A stretch of DNA of 64,000 nucleotides from Linderina pennispora (GCF_002104995.1 NW_024468253.1:682001-746000), one strand, 5' to 3'. Counted from the stretch's first letter, positions 9,718 to 21,700 are shown. Notes: generated by a model from the letters alone, not told the origin. A program made the numbers and translations.

Positions 9718-11457
9718 ATGCCCAACCTCGACCTTAACCAGCTGCCCACTGCCATTCTCGTCAACATATTTGCCACTCTATGTCGGGATATACTTCACAA
9801 ATATGCTCTTATTTCTAACTATTGGGAGGTAATGGACATAGCCACCGTGTGCCGTCTCTGGAATTACTACATCCCGTCATTCACATATCGCTCAATTTTC
9901 GTACAACGGAAGATATCGAATCATTATTCTGAGCAGCACCGAAAGGAAGTCGAGAAGGTAGTGTGGTTCTCCAATATCGGCTCCATCACGTACCAGCAAA
10001 AGCGGCGCTATGCGACTGATCTATGTGTGGTCATGAATGATGATTATACTGGCCCTCTCCTGCTCCCAGACGCACTTACCTCCTTTGGCCTCATATATCC
10101 AACCTTCTGCCATTTGGAAAAGCTTCATTTTTTTGGCAGAGGCATCCTTAGGTCTGGAACCGACGAGCGCACCCCTGACATAATTGGAGATGCAGTGGCG
10201 TTTTGCAACTTTCTTTATTTTCACTTTCGCGGCCTGACTAGCATTAAGCTATCCCCAATAATCATTCTCCCCGCGGACCACACTACTGAAGAACACAACG
10301 TACCAGCTGTCCCAACATCACCTGTGTTTACTCTCTCCCCATGCTACCCTTTGTTGTTCCAGTTCTATTTCGAACATCTTCCCTATTTTTATTGCGTGAA
10401 GCCAGTATCTTTGTTCATTCACCAGCCGGCAACACTATATATAACTACCCTGGTGCTAGACTTGCGCTGCATAAATCGGCCCGAGAATTTGTTTTTTTCC
10501 GACTTCAATGCTCTGGAGACGATTAGATTCCTCAACATACATGAGCAGGTTCCACTTTTTGGTCTTTTGCCTTATTCCGCTGAGAGACCGGTTCTCCCCA
10601 ATTTGAAGATTCTCCAGCTTGAATTTAAAGAGATACACGGTGCGCAGCAGCGAACTTTGGTGCAGCCTGCGTCGCTTTTACATTCGTGCCCGAAACTCTC
10701 AGAGCTGCTCATTAGTCGGTCCACCAGGATTTACCAGGATCTGTATTCGTCATTCAGGGACGCTCCACTAAGGACACTGTCTATTAATGAAGATCAGCGC
10801 ACGCTCCTTCATATTGACACAGGAATCATCCGCAGCATCGACTGCCTACACCTGGAAACAATTAAACCTGACGAGGGCAACTGGTGGGATGATCCTATAC
10901 ATTATGTATCCCGCTTTTATTCTACAGAGTCTGCTGTACGCCGTGCTCATCTGGGCATAACTGTGCCTTTCCCAACCCACATTTGCTGGTACAATTTGGT
11001 GTCTCTATCGCTAACTACGGATGTGGCAACCGTGACCCTAATCGTTCGTCTACTGAAGCAGCTAATTATTCTGAAGTACCTCCGGATCATGTGTATAACA
11101 ATGAACCCACATGATTCTGACGTGTATTTCTGGGGCTCAAACGACCGAGAGGCTGATATCTGTGCTGCCACTGAGCCAACTGTTGTCGATTCTGCGCGCT
11201 TGGATGGTCCACCGGATACGGGAAGCATTGAAGCTATCACCCACAGTCTGCAAGTCTTTGCTATTGACACTCCAAGTCATTTTGACGATGAGTCTGTATT
11301 GAAATTAACTCTTTTCTTGCCATCACTTCAGACACTTTTCGTTGCCGCTGAATATTTGGATAAAGTTGGAAGGACCATGAGCATAATCAATCCAGGTGTT
11401 TCTGTATCTAACATTAGACAGGCTGACCGCTATTTTAATATCGATTTTTGCGAATAA
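9718..11457 (+). CDS. F-box-like/LRR-type protein 1 (about 579 aa, intact)
   Basis: The frame opens at ATG 9718 with NQLPTAILVNIFATL and then VMDIATVCRLWNYYIPSFTY. This matches the F-box pattern of L-P-x2-I-L-x2-I followed by x-VCR-x-W. The remaining roughly 500 residues are irregular Leu-rich segments without perfect repeats, as in the highly diverged substrate-binding regions of fungal F-box families. F-box proteins bind Skp1 through the N-terminal motif and bring substrates to SCF ubiquitin ligases. Here Skp1 binding is inferred only. The frame has no breaks, and a TATA box lies about 75 nt upstream. Two related genes follow at 12.9 and 16.5 kb. Confidence 0.7.
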   Translation: MPNLDLNQLPTAILVNIFATLCRDILHKYALISNYWEVMDIATVCRLWNYYIPSFTYRSIFVQRKISNHYSEQHRKEVEKVVWFSNIGSITYQQKRRYATDLCVVMNDDYTGPLLLPDALTSFGLIYPTFCHLEKLHFFGRGILRSGTDERTPDIIGDAVAFCNFLYFHFRGLTSIKLSPIIILPADHTTEEHNVPAVPTSPVFTLSPCYPLLFQFYFEHLPYFYCVKPVSLFIHQPATLYITTLVLDLRCINRPENLFFSDFNALETIRFLNIHEQVPLFGLLPYSAERPVLPNLKILQLEFKEIHGAQQRTLVQPASLLHSCPKLSELLISRSTRIYQDLYSSFRDAPLRTLSINEDQRTLLHIDTGIIRSIDCLHLETIKPDEGNWWDDPIHYVSRFYSTESAVRRAHLGITVPFPTHICWYNLVSLSLTTDVATVTLIVRLLKQLIILKYLRIMCITMNPHDSDVYFWGSNDREADICAATEPTVVDSARLDGPPDTGSIEAITHSLQVFAIDTPSHFDDESVLKLTLFLPSLQTLFVAAEYLDKVGRTMSIINPGVSVSNIRQADRYFNIDFCE

Positions 11458-12895
11458 ACTACTTCGCCCATGCCACTTGCCATACATACGCTTTAGTTGT
11501 TAATATCATTCTCATTAGCGGCATGCATATATCCCCTGAAATGGATGTTGCAGTATGCACATCAGCTTAGCCAATTCTGTAGATCGGACATTAGAAAAGT
11601 CTGTATTTGGATCTGTTGTTCTGTGGGGACCCAAGAGATACATTGGCTCGAAAGTTCGCTACCCTTCTGAGTGTGGTTCCAAATTCACGGGATTTCAGGG
11701 ACCCATGGACCAAATCCCCTTGGCTACAATGGCTGTTCATACTATTCCAGGCAGTCAGTGCCGCTACTTAGATGGGTATCCGCCCTTCCACCTGACGATT
11801 TCTCCTTTCATATAGCACATTTCATACGTTCAATATACGTCATGGAAAGGTGCTTGGAAAGTAAAGGTGTTCCAGGCAGTTGCAGGAGACTGTCTACCCA
11901 AGTGTATCGTACCTGAGTCACAGCAGTATTATATGCGTACCAGAACGAGCACAGCCATCAAAAATATGCCTGATAGTCAGACCCTAGGCCAGGTACATGA
12001 CAATGGGGACTCTGAGCCCACTGCTGACAATGAAAGCACAGTGTAGGGCTTATCAGGATGGCAATATATATTCTTTATCCATGGAATTGGTTGTGTCAAG
12101 TGGATGTCGTAATGTTGTGTCTGGTGAAGATGAGGCTATATACCAACATCTGTCGTCTTCCCTTTATCTTTTTATTACTGTGTCTCTTTATGTAAAACGC
12201 ATGTACTAATAACAAAATTACTAAACGCAGATCAGTTACTCATATAGCTGTTGGTGTTGTTGGAAAACATATATTGGCATACAGTAGTACCCTCTCAAGA
12301 GAGCTCTGCTGTTACTCAGCACTGTGAAACCACATTTGCACAGCCAATATTCTAGTCTCCTTACATGTATATAATCTACCAGTGCGATTAGCAATACGCT
12401 GTTTGACTAGCCATTTTCTATCCACGAAGTAAGTGGTACTTATCTCCACCAACTGATGCTGCATGCACTCAGGATTGAAGCCCGACCTTCGACTGCGCAG
12501 CCTGCCGTGTAGGTTATAGTACATTGATTATCTTCTGCTGCTCTCCAGAGTTGAATATGATCCATTCCTGGGTGGAGAATGATTTTGTGCGCTCAGGCCT
12601 TGTGGATAACGGTGATCTCTTCAGATCTACATTAAGGATTTGGTCATCATGAGCCATGGGCGTAGAAAATCCAATGCATTACAGCTATGGTCCACATGCC
12701 TGGCCACAATTGATGCCTTCTGCCGCAGCTGTAGTTGAGGTGATGTGAGCGACACAGTGAGCACTCAGCTCTCGTCTCCCTTCCCTTCGTTGAAAATATT
12801 TTTCACATCATACCCTTCGCATGAAACTCTTTGACCAACAGGCAACTTTTCATTCTTCTTTCAAACGCTTAAACGTGTAGACGTGTAGCACCGCT
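11458..12895. other. Long spacer between F-box-like genes 1 and 2
   Basis: About 1.4 kb of moderately AT-rich sequence contains only short ORFs. A frame at 11555-11815 encodes 86 codons, including VVLWGPKRYIGS, which weakly resembles a segment downstream of F-box-like gene 2. No promoter, RNA gene or transposon hallmark is seen. Confidence 0.5.
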
Positions 12896-14672
12896 ATGAA
12901 CCACGTTCCGCCGCATATCATCGAAGGTATCATTTCGTACACGGTCAAGAGGGACAGGCTGTCCCCAGGGCTTCAGAGCACGATCTGGCTGCGTGCTGTA
13001 CCCGCGTGCTATTCCCACTGATGGGTGCTTGTCGAGAGTGGAGATATGTTGCCAAACGGTTCCTAGGCGAGTCCGCCAGCATCTTCATCAACCCACGTAA
13101 GCTGACCCTTAAGGACAAGTCAGAATATGTGCATACACTCGAGGACATTATTGCGTTCGGGCTCGAGCAGCGTGTTCGTCATTTACTGCTTGCTTGCCAT
13201 ATCGTGGATATCGCCGACGGAACTGCATACTCAGCAGTTGACTCTCTGTTTGCCCAGTGCAAAGGCAAGCTCAGGAATGTCCATACAGTCACCCTCAGTA
13301 TCTCTGTTGGCCGCTCTCACTATCAGTATAACAGGTACGCATCTCGTCTGCCTAGGTTTAGCCCACGGGCACTCGCCAGTCTAGAAAACGAGTTTTGTTT
13401 GAACGTCAGTTGTGTCAGCGAGCTGCTCAGGGAGGCGATGCCAAACATTGTTTCGGTACTGTATTATGGTGACGAGGATTCCATGCTAAACAAACAGCGG
13501 ATTAACACACATGCGCTGTCTGCGTTTCTGGGCGCCGCGCCGTCAGTCCAGTATTTGAGTATTCATTGCGGTGAGCTTTCGTATACAGCTTTGGAAAGTT
13601 GGCTGGCACCCAATGTCAAGCACATGCACGTTTATTTGAGCGACGATGGCTGTAGCGGCAGTGCTGACCTGGCTATACGCTACGCGGACCATATGGAGAC
13701 ACTATCCGTAGATACCACTGAGTACGAGTCGTTCAGAAAACTGTTCATGAGCCCAACAGGCGGGCTGCCTATTGTATATTCACAGCTGCGCATGTTCAAG
13801 ATATCGTCTTACATTTGTGGGATACGCAATGACAACAGCTACACACTCCAGGCTAACCCTTTTCCGGAGCTGCGGCGACTCATATGCAAGGAGATATATC
13901 CATTCCCCACCAGCCTCGTGCTTCTATGGATCCAGCCTACGGTAGAGGTGGTGAAGGTGACCCTGTATGGCGAGGTGTATGAAAGGTTTGCCAGAGATAG
14001 CGTGTTCTCTGCTGGCTCGTTCCCAAATCTGCGCTATATGGATCTGACATGGGATGTAACTGAAAATGAGCATTTGTATGTTGACCCAATATGCGATCTC
14101 AGGCGCTTACTGTCCCCAGTCCGGTTCTCGAAAAAGGTATTTTCAAAGTACGTGTCGCTCGTCCCAATCGAGAAATGACCGCCTTGTATAAATGCGTGTA
14201 TGAAGTGGACTTGAACATAGCTGGCGTCGAGTTCACCATTGCCGAAGCAATCCGGCTGATCAGCAAGTTCCCTGAGCTGCAATCAATGGCAGTGATACTG
14301 AAAGACAATGGGGACGCTAACGAGCGAAGACGTACTTCTGATGCCGATATCGAGGTGTTCCAGCAAAAGAACGTGCCCCCAGTTAGTACAAGGCTCACCA
14401 GATTGTGCGTCGCAGTTGTTAACTTTACCTCATGTTCATACACGGCACTGCACATCTTGCTGCTGGCCAGTATCTTCAAGTCTATCAAGCGAATCGAGAT
14501 TGACAGCGTTGGCAGTAAGCCCAACAGCGAAATTCTCGCAGCATTTGACAAGGCCAAAGAATGCAGATATTTTAACAGGGACGCGCAAGACCGAGTTCGA
14601 TGCATGGAGGTTAGGCTGTCTGGGAACCGCATATATTTGGATTTTGAATTCGATGAGGCGAATCAGATATAG
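12896..14672 (+). CDS. F-box-like/LRR-type protein 2 (two frame changes)
   Basis: The ATG at 12896 starts MNHVPPHIIEGIISYTVK, an F-box-like N-terminus. After a frame change near 13000 it continues LFPLMGACREWRYVAKRFLG, the usual second half of the motif in these proteins. The middle is diverged Leu-rich sequence, including ALSAFLGAAPSVQYLSIHCG and SFPNLRYMDLTWDV. A second frame change near 14165 is needed to reach the C-terminal part (EFTIAEAIRLISKFPELQSM), which ends in TAG at 14670-14672. Total length is about 590 aa, similar to the other two copies. It could be a decaying duplicate, but the frame-change rate equals that of housekeeping genes nearby. Confidence 0.65.
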
Positions 14673-15541
14673 CTTGTGGCGTGAAGACTGGAATAGGAGT
14701 AAACACATCCAGCGTGTCCCGCTTTGAGTTTGTGTTCCAATATCAATTGTTTAATATTTGCAATGCGACTGTCGTTTTGCAGCGACCAGAAAGCCATATT
14801 GGCTCGAATGGCCACTACATTTCCGAGCGCTATCTCGGCGCACTATGCCAAGGGCATATAATTCACAGTCGGAGCACGTATCCAGAATTCACACATATCG
14901 CCTCTTGAGTGCTTTTCTATACGCTGAAACTGCAAAGCGTACGGAACGATCAATTAGATAAAACGCTTGCAGAAATGAGTCCTGCCATACACATAGTTCC
15001 TGCTGAGATACCAGCGTGTGAACTACGAGATGGAGTATGCTACAGTATACTCGACTCGTGCCTTCTTGGTCTTGTAGATGCTAAATGCATTTACTGTCTA
15101 ACTGGTGTGCAGTCTGCAGACCTCTGTCTTTCGCAGCCCAGGTATATGAAGCAAGCATACTCTTAGCTCCATAGTCTATTTTGAGATAAAGCCTCAGTGC
15201 TGAATCTAAGGGAACCGACTGGAGAGTGGGTATCGGAGAGAGCAATAGGCCGGTTCTTTGTAGATGTCCCATCACTTGTCATTTTGTTTTCCTTACTCTC
15301 GCAATGAAAAGTCTCACCCATTCTGAAGGTATAGCTCAATAGGTCTTTTGCACCGGGAGAGTTTGTTGAAGTTAAACGCAGGAGATGAAAGTGGGCAATA
15401 GTGGATTTGTTTAAATGGCAAGCCAGCTCAGATTCATAATCCCTCCTGCTTCTCCTTTCTCCACAACTTCATCCCTTGACAGCTTTTGTGCACTCAACCA
15501 ACCAAATCACTCTTTTCTTTGCCAAAAGCTGAACATTCAAC
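14673..15541. other. Spacer between F-box-like gene 2 and the 191-aa gene
   Basis: No convincing gene is present. A short frame near 14740-14906 includes VVLQRPESHIGS, weakly similar to a stretch downstream of F-box-like gene 1. The last 100 nt are pyrimidine-rich and probably form the leader of the next gene. Confidence 0.45.
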
Positions 15542-16117
15542 ATGGCGACTATTATTGACATGGCTACAAGACCAGGGATTTTCCTCGTAATTGGCTTTAG
15601 CGACTTGTACCAGCGGTTTTTGCTCTCAATTCACTGCCCAAAGCTTCAGAAACGCATATTCTATGTGCCTGCAACAATGGAAGAGTTTGGGAAGACCATT
15701 GTCACAGACTGTGAGCATTGGCATACCTCCAGTGTGATCTATGCCCGGTATTACGAGGCCATCGAGGAAAACCAAATAATGGAAGCCGTGAGAATGGCAC
15801 CAGCTACAAACTTCTTCAGCCCGTTTGAGTATTTTGCCTGTGTGTTCAGCGACATCAAGTACGCATTCGACGTGGAAAAGTGCGAGATGGCGGCCAAGCG
15901 AGCACTGATGCGCAGAAAAAACAAGGAGGGCATTCTGTTTGAAATCTACTTTAGTAGTGATGATGACCCAGTCGAGTTTCACTATGCGCAAGAGCAATCA
16001 GCCTCAGCACAGTGGACTACAGCATTCTTCAAGGACCTGAAAAAGCCAAGCATTTGCTTAAAGAAGACCGGTGGCTTTGTGAAGAGGGGTGTGAGCATGG
16101 TTATGAGTAAGCTCTGA
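15542..16117 (+). CDS. Uncharacterised 191-aa protein
   Basis: The frame opens at ATG 15542 (context AACATGGCG) and runs unbroken to TGA at 16115-16117. I do not recognise the family. The protein is a balanced soluble sequence with an aromatic-rich middle (NFFSPFEYFACVFSDIKYAF), a basic helix (MAAKRALMRRKNKEG) followed by a beta-like strand (ILFEIYFSSDDD), and a basic C-terminus. It has no signal peptide or membrane segment. It sits between two F-box-like genes on the same strand, so it may be a lineage-specific gene of the same fast-evolving block. No function can be assigned. Confidence 0.6.
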   Translation: MATIIDMATRPGIFLVIGFSDLYQRFLLSIHCPKLQKRIFYVPATMEEFGKTIVTDCEHWHTSSVIYARYYEAIEENQIMEAVRMAPATNFFSPFEYFACVFSDIKYAFDVEKCEMAAKRALMRRKNKEGILFEIYFSSDDDPVEFHYAQEQSASAQWTTAFFKDLKKPSICLKKTGGFVKRGVSMVMSKL

Positions 16118-16535
16118 ACATGGCTCGGTTTGCCTATATTCTCGTCATAGAATGCATCAAGTTGTTTTACTAAATTACACACAATTGCTGATATAAAAAG
16201 CAAATCCATACATGAAAATACACGCAGACCTTCACAATGAATAGCATGCTGCTACGGCAGCATCAGACTGGCATTCTAAAAAAGTCTCCAGATCAAAAAT
16301 AGATTCTACCTTGAAGTCAGAGCTAGCACTGGCTAATGCAAATGCCAATAACATGCAAGTCATGGAAAATAATATACTGCTGTCGTCAACCAACAATCCA
16401 GGATATATAAAGGCGAGGTGCAGGGTCCGGGGGTCCTAGCTACCTTCTCACTACAACACCACCTTACTCGGTATATTCACTCATTTTGCATATCTGGTTT
16501 CCGAAACAGCCCGATACCCAATCCCTGGACCAACA
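16118..16535. other. Promoter region of F-box-like gene 3
   Basis: The spacer is AT-rich. TATATAAA at 16404-16411 lies about 125 nt before the ATG at 16536, and the leader between them is C/T-rich. No other feature is seen. Confidence 0.5.
16404..16411 (+). promoter_or_regulatory. TATA box of F-box-like gene 3
   Basis: TATATAAA lies about 125 nt upstream of the ATG at 16536. Confidence 0.5.
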
Positions 16536-18269
16536 ATGAGTTACGCACAAACCCTGCCATTCATCATCCTGGAGAGGATCGTCGACTATGTGCTAGAGTT
16601 TTATCCGCTCCCAGGCCTAGCCAGCTCAAGCAAATGCGACTTATGTATAGCAGAATGGGCGCTGCCGGGCGTGTGCAAGCATTGGCGGAAAGTGTCGCTC
16701 ACTCATCTGTACAAGTCTGTCAGTTGGAACACGATCAAGAATATTCGTGGAGGCTGCAAGACAAGCAGGTTCCTGTCCAACAAGTTCATGAATGCGATCA
16801 GGAATGAGGGAGCCGGAGTCGTGAAGACTTTTACTGTCGCATGCCGACGAGATATGATTCTTGATGGCTCGTATGTCAAGGGGCTAGGTATGCTGCCTAG
16901 CACCTGCAAGGTTTTGCCTGGGGTCAGTATCCTAGACCTCAGTATCCTGTCATCGTCAGATGAGACAGATATTGACTTGGATGAGTCCAAGGACAACATC
17001 TTGTCCTTTTGCGCTGCAATCAGAAGGATGTTTCCCAATGTGAGCAAGCTGAAGATTACTGGCTCAACACGTCGTATCCAGCCAAAGGACGACGAGCTGC
17101 TGGACACGATCACCTGTCGGCTTGTGAATCCTGATATCCCGGCTGCCTCAGCAGAAAGCTATGTCAAGTTCAGTCGGTCCTTTTCTAGTCTGCAGTATCT
17201 GAATGGCAGCATCAGTGGCCACAACTCGCCAGTTATCGAACTCGCCCGGAGACATGCATCATCGCTGGAGTTCCTGGCGATCCGCACTGCCATACCGGAA
17301 GCGATTTCTCGGATTTGTTACCGCAGCAGTGGAGAGGGGCTCGTGTACAGCAGATTAAAGGTCTTCTCCATTTTTCCTGGCGGCTCCGAGATTCACTTTG
17401 ACACGAAGTACAAGTTCCAGGAAGTCAGACATGTACCATTCCCAGTACTCTGTACTGTCAACAGCATTAGCCCCTACCCGTTCGCTGGGGATGTGGTGTT
17501 CCGCGGCAACACAAAGACTCTAAGCAAGCTCACAGTGCTGCTGACAAGGCACAACTTGGATATGTTCCTGACAAATGGCGTGCTTAGAAGAGAGCGTTTG
17601 ATGGCCCTCGATGTCGCGGAGTACATGTACTTTGGACCAGCCACCGGCACAATGCCGATATCCGATATGCTGCGGGCCGCCCTCCCAGCTGAGAGCACCA
17701 TGAAAATGTTCAAGTTCGATGCGGTGCATCCGATCCGGTTTGAGTCTGTTTGGCCATCGCTAGAGACGATTGGAGCCAGAATGGAGTCACTCCGAATTCG
17801 TTCACTCGCTTGCACCCTTGAGCAGGTTATTTCGCTGGTTAGTGTGCTGCCGCTGATCAAAACCCTCGAGTTCGAGTGTGTATCGACGCCAAGCCTGATG
17901 GGTACCGATAGACTGCATGATGGATGTGAGGGGGCGTGCAGGCTGGCTTCACATCCGGCCGAGCCCGGTGACAAACCTAAGCATGTGAGGTTCATGGAGA
18001 CACACCTAGACTGTATCTGTAACGACATGGCTGTGGCCGAGGTGCTGTATATGCAGCACTACCCGCTCTCTCTGTCGTTGAAGAACTTTTATGTGGGCAC
18101 GCGTGGTTCTAACCTGATGCTCGCTAGCCGGATGGTGGTGCTTATGTCCCTGCTTTGTCCACGCATCGGACTCTACGACCTGTGCGGCCAGCCGGCATAC
18201 GATTCCCTGGGGCAGCGGCTCGAGCAGAGCCGGCTGGAGAGTACTCGGCAACGTGCGTCGCACGCCTGA
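16536..18269 (+). CDS. F-box-like/LRR-type protein 3 (577 aa, intact)
   Basis: The N-terminus MSYAQTLPFIILERIVDYVL fits the first F-box helix. It is followed by WALPGVCKHWRKVSLTHLYK, the C-x-x-W-R-x-V-x-x2-L-Y half. The rest shows irregular Leu/Ile/Val spacing typical of degenerate LRR, for example FPNVSKLKITGS and SLETIGARMESLRIRSLACT. The frame is open from ATG 16536 to TGA at 18267-18269, with a TATA box about 125 nt upstream. Predicted role: SCF substrate receptor (inference from fold pattern). The last 20 residues are Arg/Ser-rich and could reflect a late frame change. Confidence 0.7.
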   Translation: MSYAQTLPFIILERIVDYVLEFYPLPGLASSSKCDLCIAEWALPGVCKHWRKVSLTHLYKSVSWNTIKNIRGGCKTSRFLSNKFMNAIRNEGAGVVKTFTVACRRDMILDGSYVKGLGMLPSTCKVLPGVSILDLSILSSSDETDIDLDESKDNILSFCAAIRRMFPNVSKLKITGSTRRIQPKDDELLDTITCRLVNPDIPAASAESYVKFSRSFSSLQYLNGSISGHNSPVIELARRHASSLEFLAIRTAIPEAISRICYRSSGEGLVYSRLKVFSIFPGGSEIHFDTKYKFQEVRHVPFPVLCTVNSISPYPFAGDVVFRGNTKTLSKLTVLLTRHNLDMFLTNGVLRRERLMALDVAEYMYFGPATGTMPISDMLRAALPAESTMKMFKFDAVHPIRFESVWPSLETIGARMESLRIRSLACTLEQVISLVSVLPLIKTLEFECVSTPSLMGTDRLHDGCEGACRLASHPAEPGDKPKHVRFMETHLDCICNDMAVAEVLYMQHYPLSLSLKNFYVGTRGSNLMLASRMVVLMSLLCPRIGLYDLCGQPAYDSLGQRLEQSRLESTRQRASHA

Positions 18270-18717
18270 GTGTGCGGCATTCTCCGCCGCTACTGCTTGC
18301 GGCAGGCGGCTCTTCTGGGAAGTAGCGACGATCGCACGCTCGACTGGCAGATCGTCCCTCGCTTTCGCCATCCCGTGCTCGTGTCTCAGCTCCAGCCAAT
18401 GGCGTGTTCCCAGCAGCCGCGAGAAAACCTGTACAACAGCTGGAAAGAGGGCCTGAGAGTGCAAGTGCGATCTCAGGAACAGGCAGAATAATGGCCCGAC
18501 AGCAAAGCGGTTGGCGTCCTCCAGGCTACCCGGGCTGGCGTTTCCACATCCTTCTCTTCTTCGCAACAATACAACTTTATCTGCTTTTCTTCCTCGTCTA
18601 TAAACTCACTGCACTAGTGTCTTTATCTTTGCGTGTCGGTCTTATTCTCGCGATTGCTGCTGTATCCGGTTTAACTGAAACTTCAACCTTTAACAATTTC
18701 CCATCTGTATTCTTTCA
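18270..18717. other. Spacer and vigilin promoter
   Basis: A TATAAA at 18599-18604 lies about 115 nt upstream of the vigilin ATG, followed by a T-rich leader. The GC-rich part at 18270-18490 keeps several frames open by composition but has no recognisable product. Confidence 0.45.
18599..18604 (+). promoter_or_regulatory. TATA-like element of the vigilin gene
   Basis: TATAAA lies about 115 nt upstream of the ATG at 18718 and is followed by a T-rich leader. Confidence 0.4.
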
Positions 18718-21700
18718 ATGTCGGACGATTTGTCTCCTGCTGCCCAGTTTGCTGCTGCTGCCGCTCAGGCCGAGGCTGAGGCCCAGGCGGTTGCTGAGGC
18801 TGCTGCTGCGGCTGCTGCTCCTGCGGTTGCTGACGATTCTGATTTCCCCGCTGTTCTCGAGAAGAAGGAGGAGGCTCCCAAGGAGTCTGCCACCGAGGTT
18901 GCTGATGCCGAAATCGAAGCAGAGGCTGAGGCCGTTGTCGAGGTCGATGCTGTCGCTGAGGCCGTTGTCGAGTCGGTGCTTGCCGACGAAGAGGCGCCCA
19001 CTCCTCTAGAGGCTACTGCTTCTGAGGAGGTCGAGACGGTGGCCGAGGCTGCAGCCAGCCTTGTGTCTGAGGCCGAGGACGACTCTGCTCCCTCTGCCGC
19101 CGCTGCATTCCTGAGCGCCGTGGACTCTGCGGCTGCCAGCACATCGGGTGATCTCGATGACAAGGACGACTTTGAGGTGGAACAGTCGGCAGCGCGTGTG
19201 CCACAGAAGAAGCAGCCGCTGGATCTGGCTAGCGAGGATCTGTTCCCGTCGCTCGGCGCGCCTGCCACCAAGAAGGCGCCTGCATGGGGAGCCAGGTCTG
19301 CCGCTGGTCCTCAGTCGATTGCCGACAAGGTCAAGTCGCAGCGCACGACAGAGGTATTCGATCTGCCGCTGGTTATGGACTCGGTTGGCGACGTTGCGCG
19401 CAAGATCATGCAGCAGACCAAGACGCAAATCGAGATCTCGCACAACCGAGTTCTGAAGACGTCGACGTATCTGGTCAGCGGCAAGCCCGAGGACGTTGCG
19501 CGTGCCAAGCGTGAGATTTGCGCCAAACTGTCGCCCCAGATCACCAAGCTTATGCAGGCCCCTGCTAGCGTGCGGTCCCAGATCTTCGGTGTGCGCGGAC
19601 GCACTCTGCAGGCTATTCAGACGCGCACTGGCACCCAGATCAAGATGACGTCGCGGCCAAGCATGGGCAGCAGCGACCTGTTCGACGTGGTCGACCTTGC
19701 CATCACCGGTGATTCGGTTGGTGTTGCCGCTGCTATCGCCGAAATTGACGCTATCGTCGACCAGAAGACGACCAAGCGTGCAGTGCGTCTCGGCAGCATC
19801 CCGCACGAGCTCAACGCACTGCTTGTTGGCAAGGAGGGCGCCACACTGGCTGCCCTGCAGGCGACACACAGCGACGTACACATCCGCATCCCTGGCCCAA
19901 TTGAGGCCGACCAGACAATTGCGGTGTTTGGCGAGCGCGACGCAGTTCAAAGCGCCATCAAAGATATCGAGGAGACGGCTCGGCAGCTGCTGCAGTCGTC
20001 GCAGACGGTCACTGTGACTGTGCCCAAGCGCCAGCACCGGTTCATTGTCGGCGAGGGCGGTGCCACGCTGAAGGAAATTATCAACGCTACTGGCTGCGCT
20101 GTCCTGGTGCCGGCTCCCAGCAGCCCGTCGGACCAGGTCACAGTTCGTGGTGCGGAGTCGAACCTCGTGCAGGCTCTCGGCCTCGTCATGAGCAAGGCAA
20201 ACTCTGTCACGATCGAGACAGTTGACCCGACCAGCATCCACGCCTACGAGCGGCCTCTGGTCTATACGCAGCGTGCCCTGCGGTACTTCCATGACCGCAA
20301 CCGCTTCCGCCGCATTGAGAGCGAGAACGGTGTGACTCTGCGCATTCCCTCGCCGGCGACTGCCCAGCGTGCTACTGCGCCCGAGCAGGTGCAGATTGAG
20401 ATCCAGGGCAAGGATGCCCGCTCGGTTGCTGCTGCCCGCCAGGCGCTGGTGTCGCTGTTCATGGCATTCCCGCCGTACCACTTCAACAGCATTGACGTTG
20501 AGCCGCACCTGCATTCGCTGCTGGCTGGTCGCGAGGGCGCAAATGTTGCACGTCTGCAGGCGTCGCGGTCGGTGTTTGCACTGTTCCCGCAGGACCCCAC
20601 GGCTCAGGACATCCTGGTTGTCTACGAGGGCTTCAACCCCGATGTGGACCATCTGGCAGACCGCGACCAGCGCGAGAAGGCCACTCGCGAGCTGCTGAAG
20701 AAGACTCTGGAGGAGTTCCGCCAGACGATCCAAAAGGACAGCACCTACAAGACCAGGGTTGTGGCTGTGCCAGCCAAGCTGCAGAGCATGTTCAGCAAGC
20801 CCACGATGCTCGAGGAGATCCTGGCTGCCGCCAAGGCCAACGAGGGCACGGCCGTGTTGTGCTCGAGTTTGGTGCTCTGCCCAGCGCCCCTGAGGCCGAG
20901 AACACGCGTGTGACCCGCCGCAAGGACGAGGTGCAGGCCGGTGCTGAGGAGGTTGCTGTCAAGGGCCTGAATGCCAGCGTCAAGCGTGTGGTCAAGGAGC
21001 TCGAGAGGCGCGTCAAGGAGCAGGAGGAGTACACGCGTCTGCACTCGTTCCGCGACGAGTTCAACGTGCCTCAGCAGATCCTGCCGCGCATCATTGGCCG
21101 TGGTGGCGAGAACATCAAGCGCATCCGCTCGGAGCGCGATGTGCAGATTGACATCGCCGACAAGACTGCTCCGGGTGTTCCCGCGCTTGTCAAGCTGCAG
21201 GGAACCGCTGAGGACGTGGCTGCGGTGAAGGCCGAGATTCTCGAGTTCGCCGAGCGCCTCGCTGACCAGACCTCGGAGATCATCAGCGTTCCAGCCAACA
21301 TCCACCGCTCGCTGATTGGCACTGGCGGACGCTACGTCAAGCGGCTCGAGGAGAAGTACGCTGTGCGTATCCAGTTCCCGTCGTCGCGCCGTGACAACGA
21401 CGAGGAGCACGGGGCTCCCCTGGGCGCCGACCAGATCCGCATCCGTGGTGGTCGCAAGGGCGTCGAGAGCGCCAAGGGCGAGCTGCTTGAGCTGGCTGAG
21501 TACGAGGTCGAGCACAACCACACAATCACATTCAGCGTGCCTGCTACGTTCCTGCCCCACATTGTCGGCAAGGCGGGCTCGCACATCAACGAGATCAAGG
21601 ACGAGAGCGAGACGCGCATCGACATCTCCGATGCCAAGGAGGGCGAGACGACGGTTGAGATCACCGTGGTTGGCACCAAGGGCGGTGTCAAGATGGCCCG

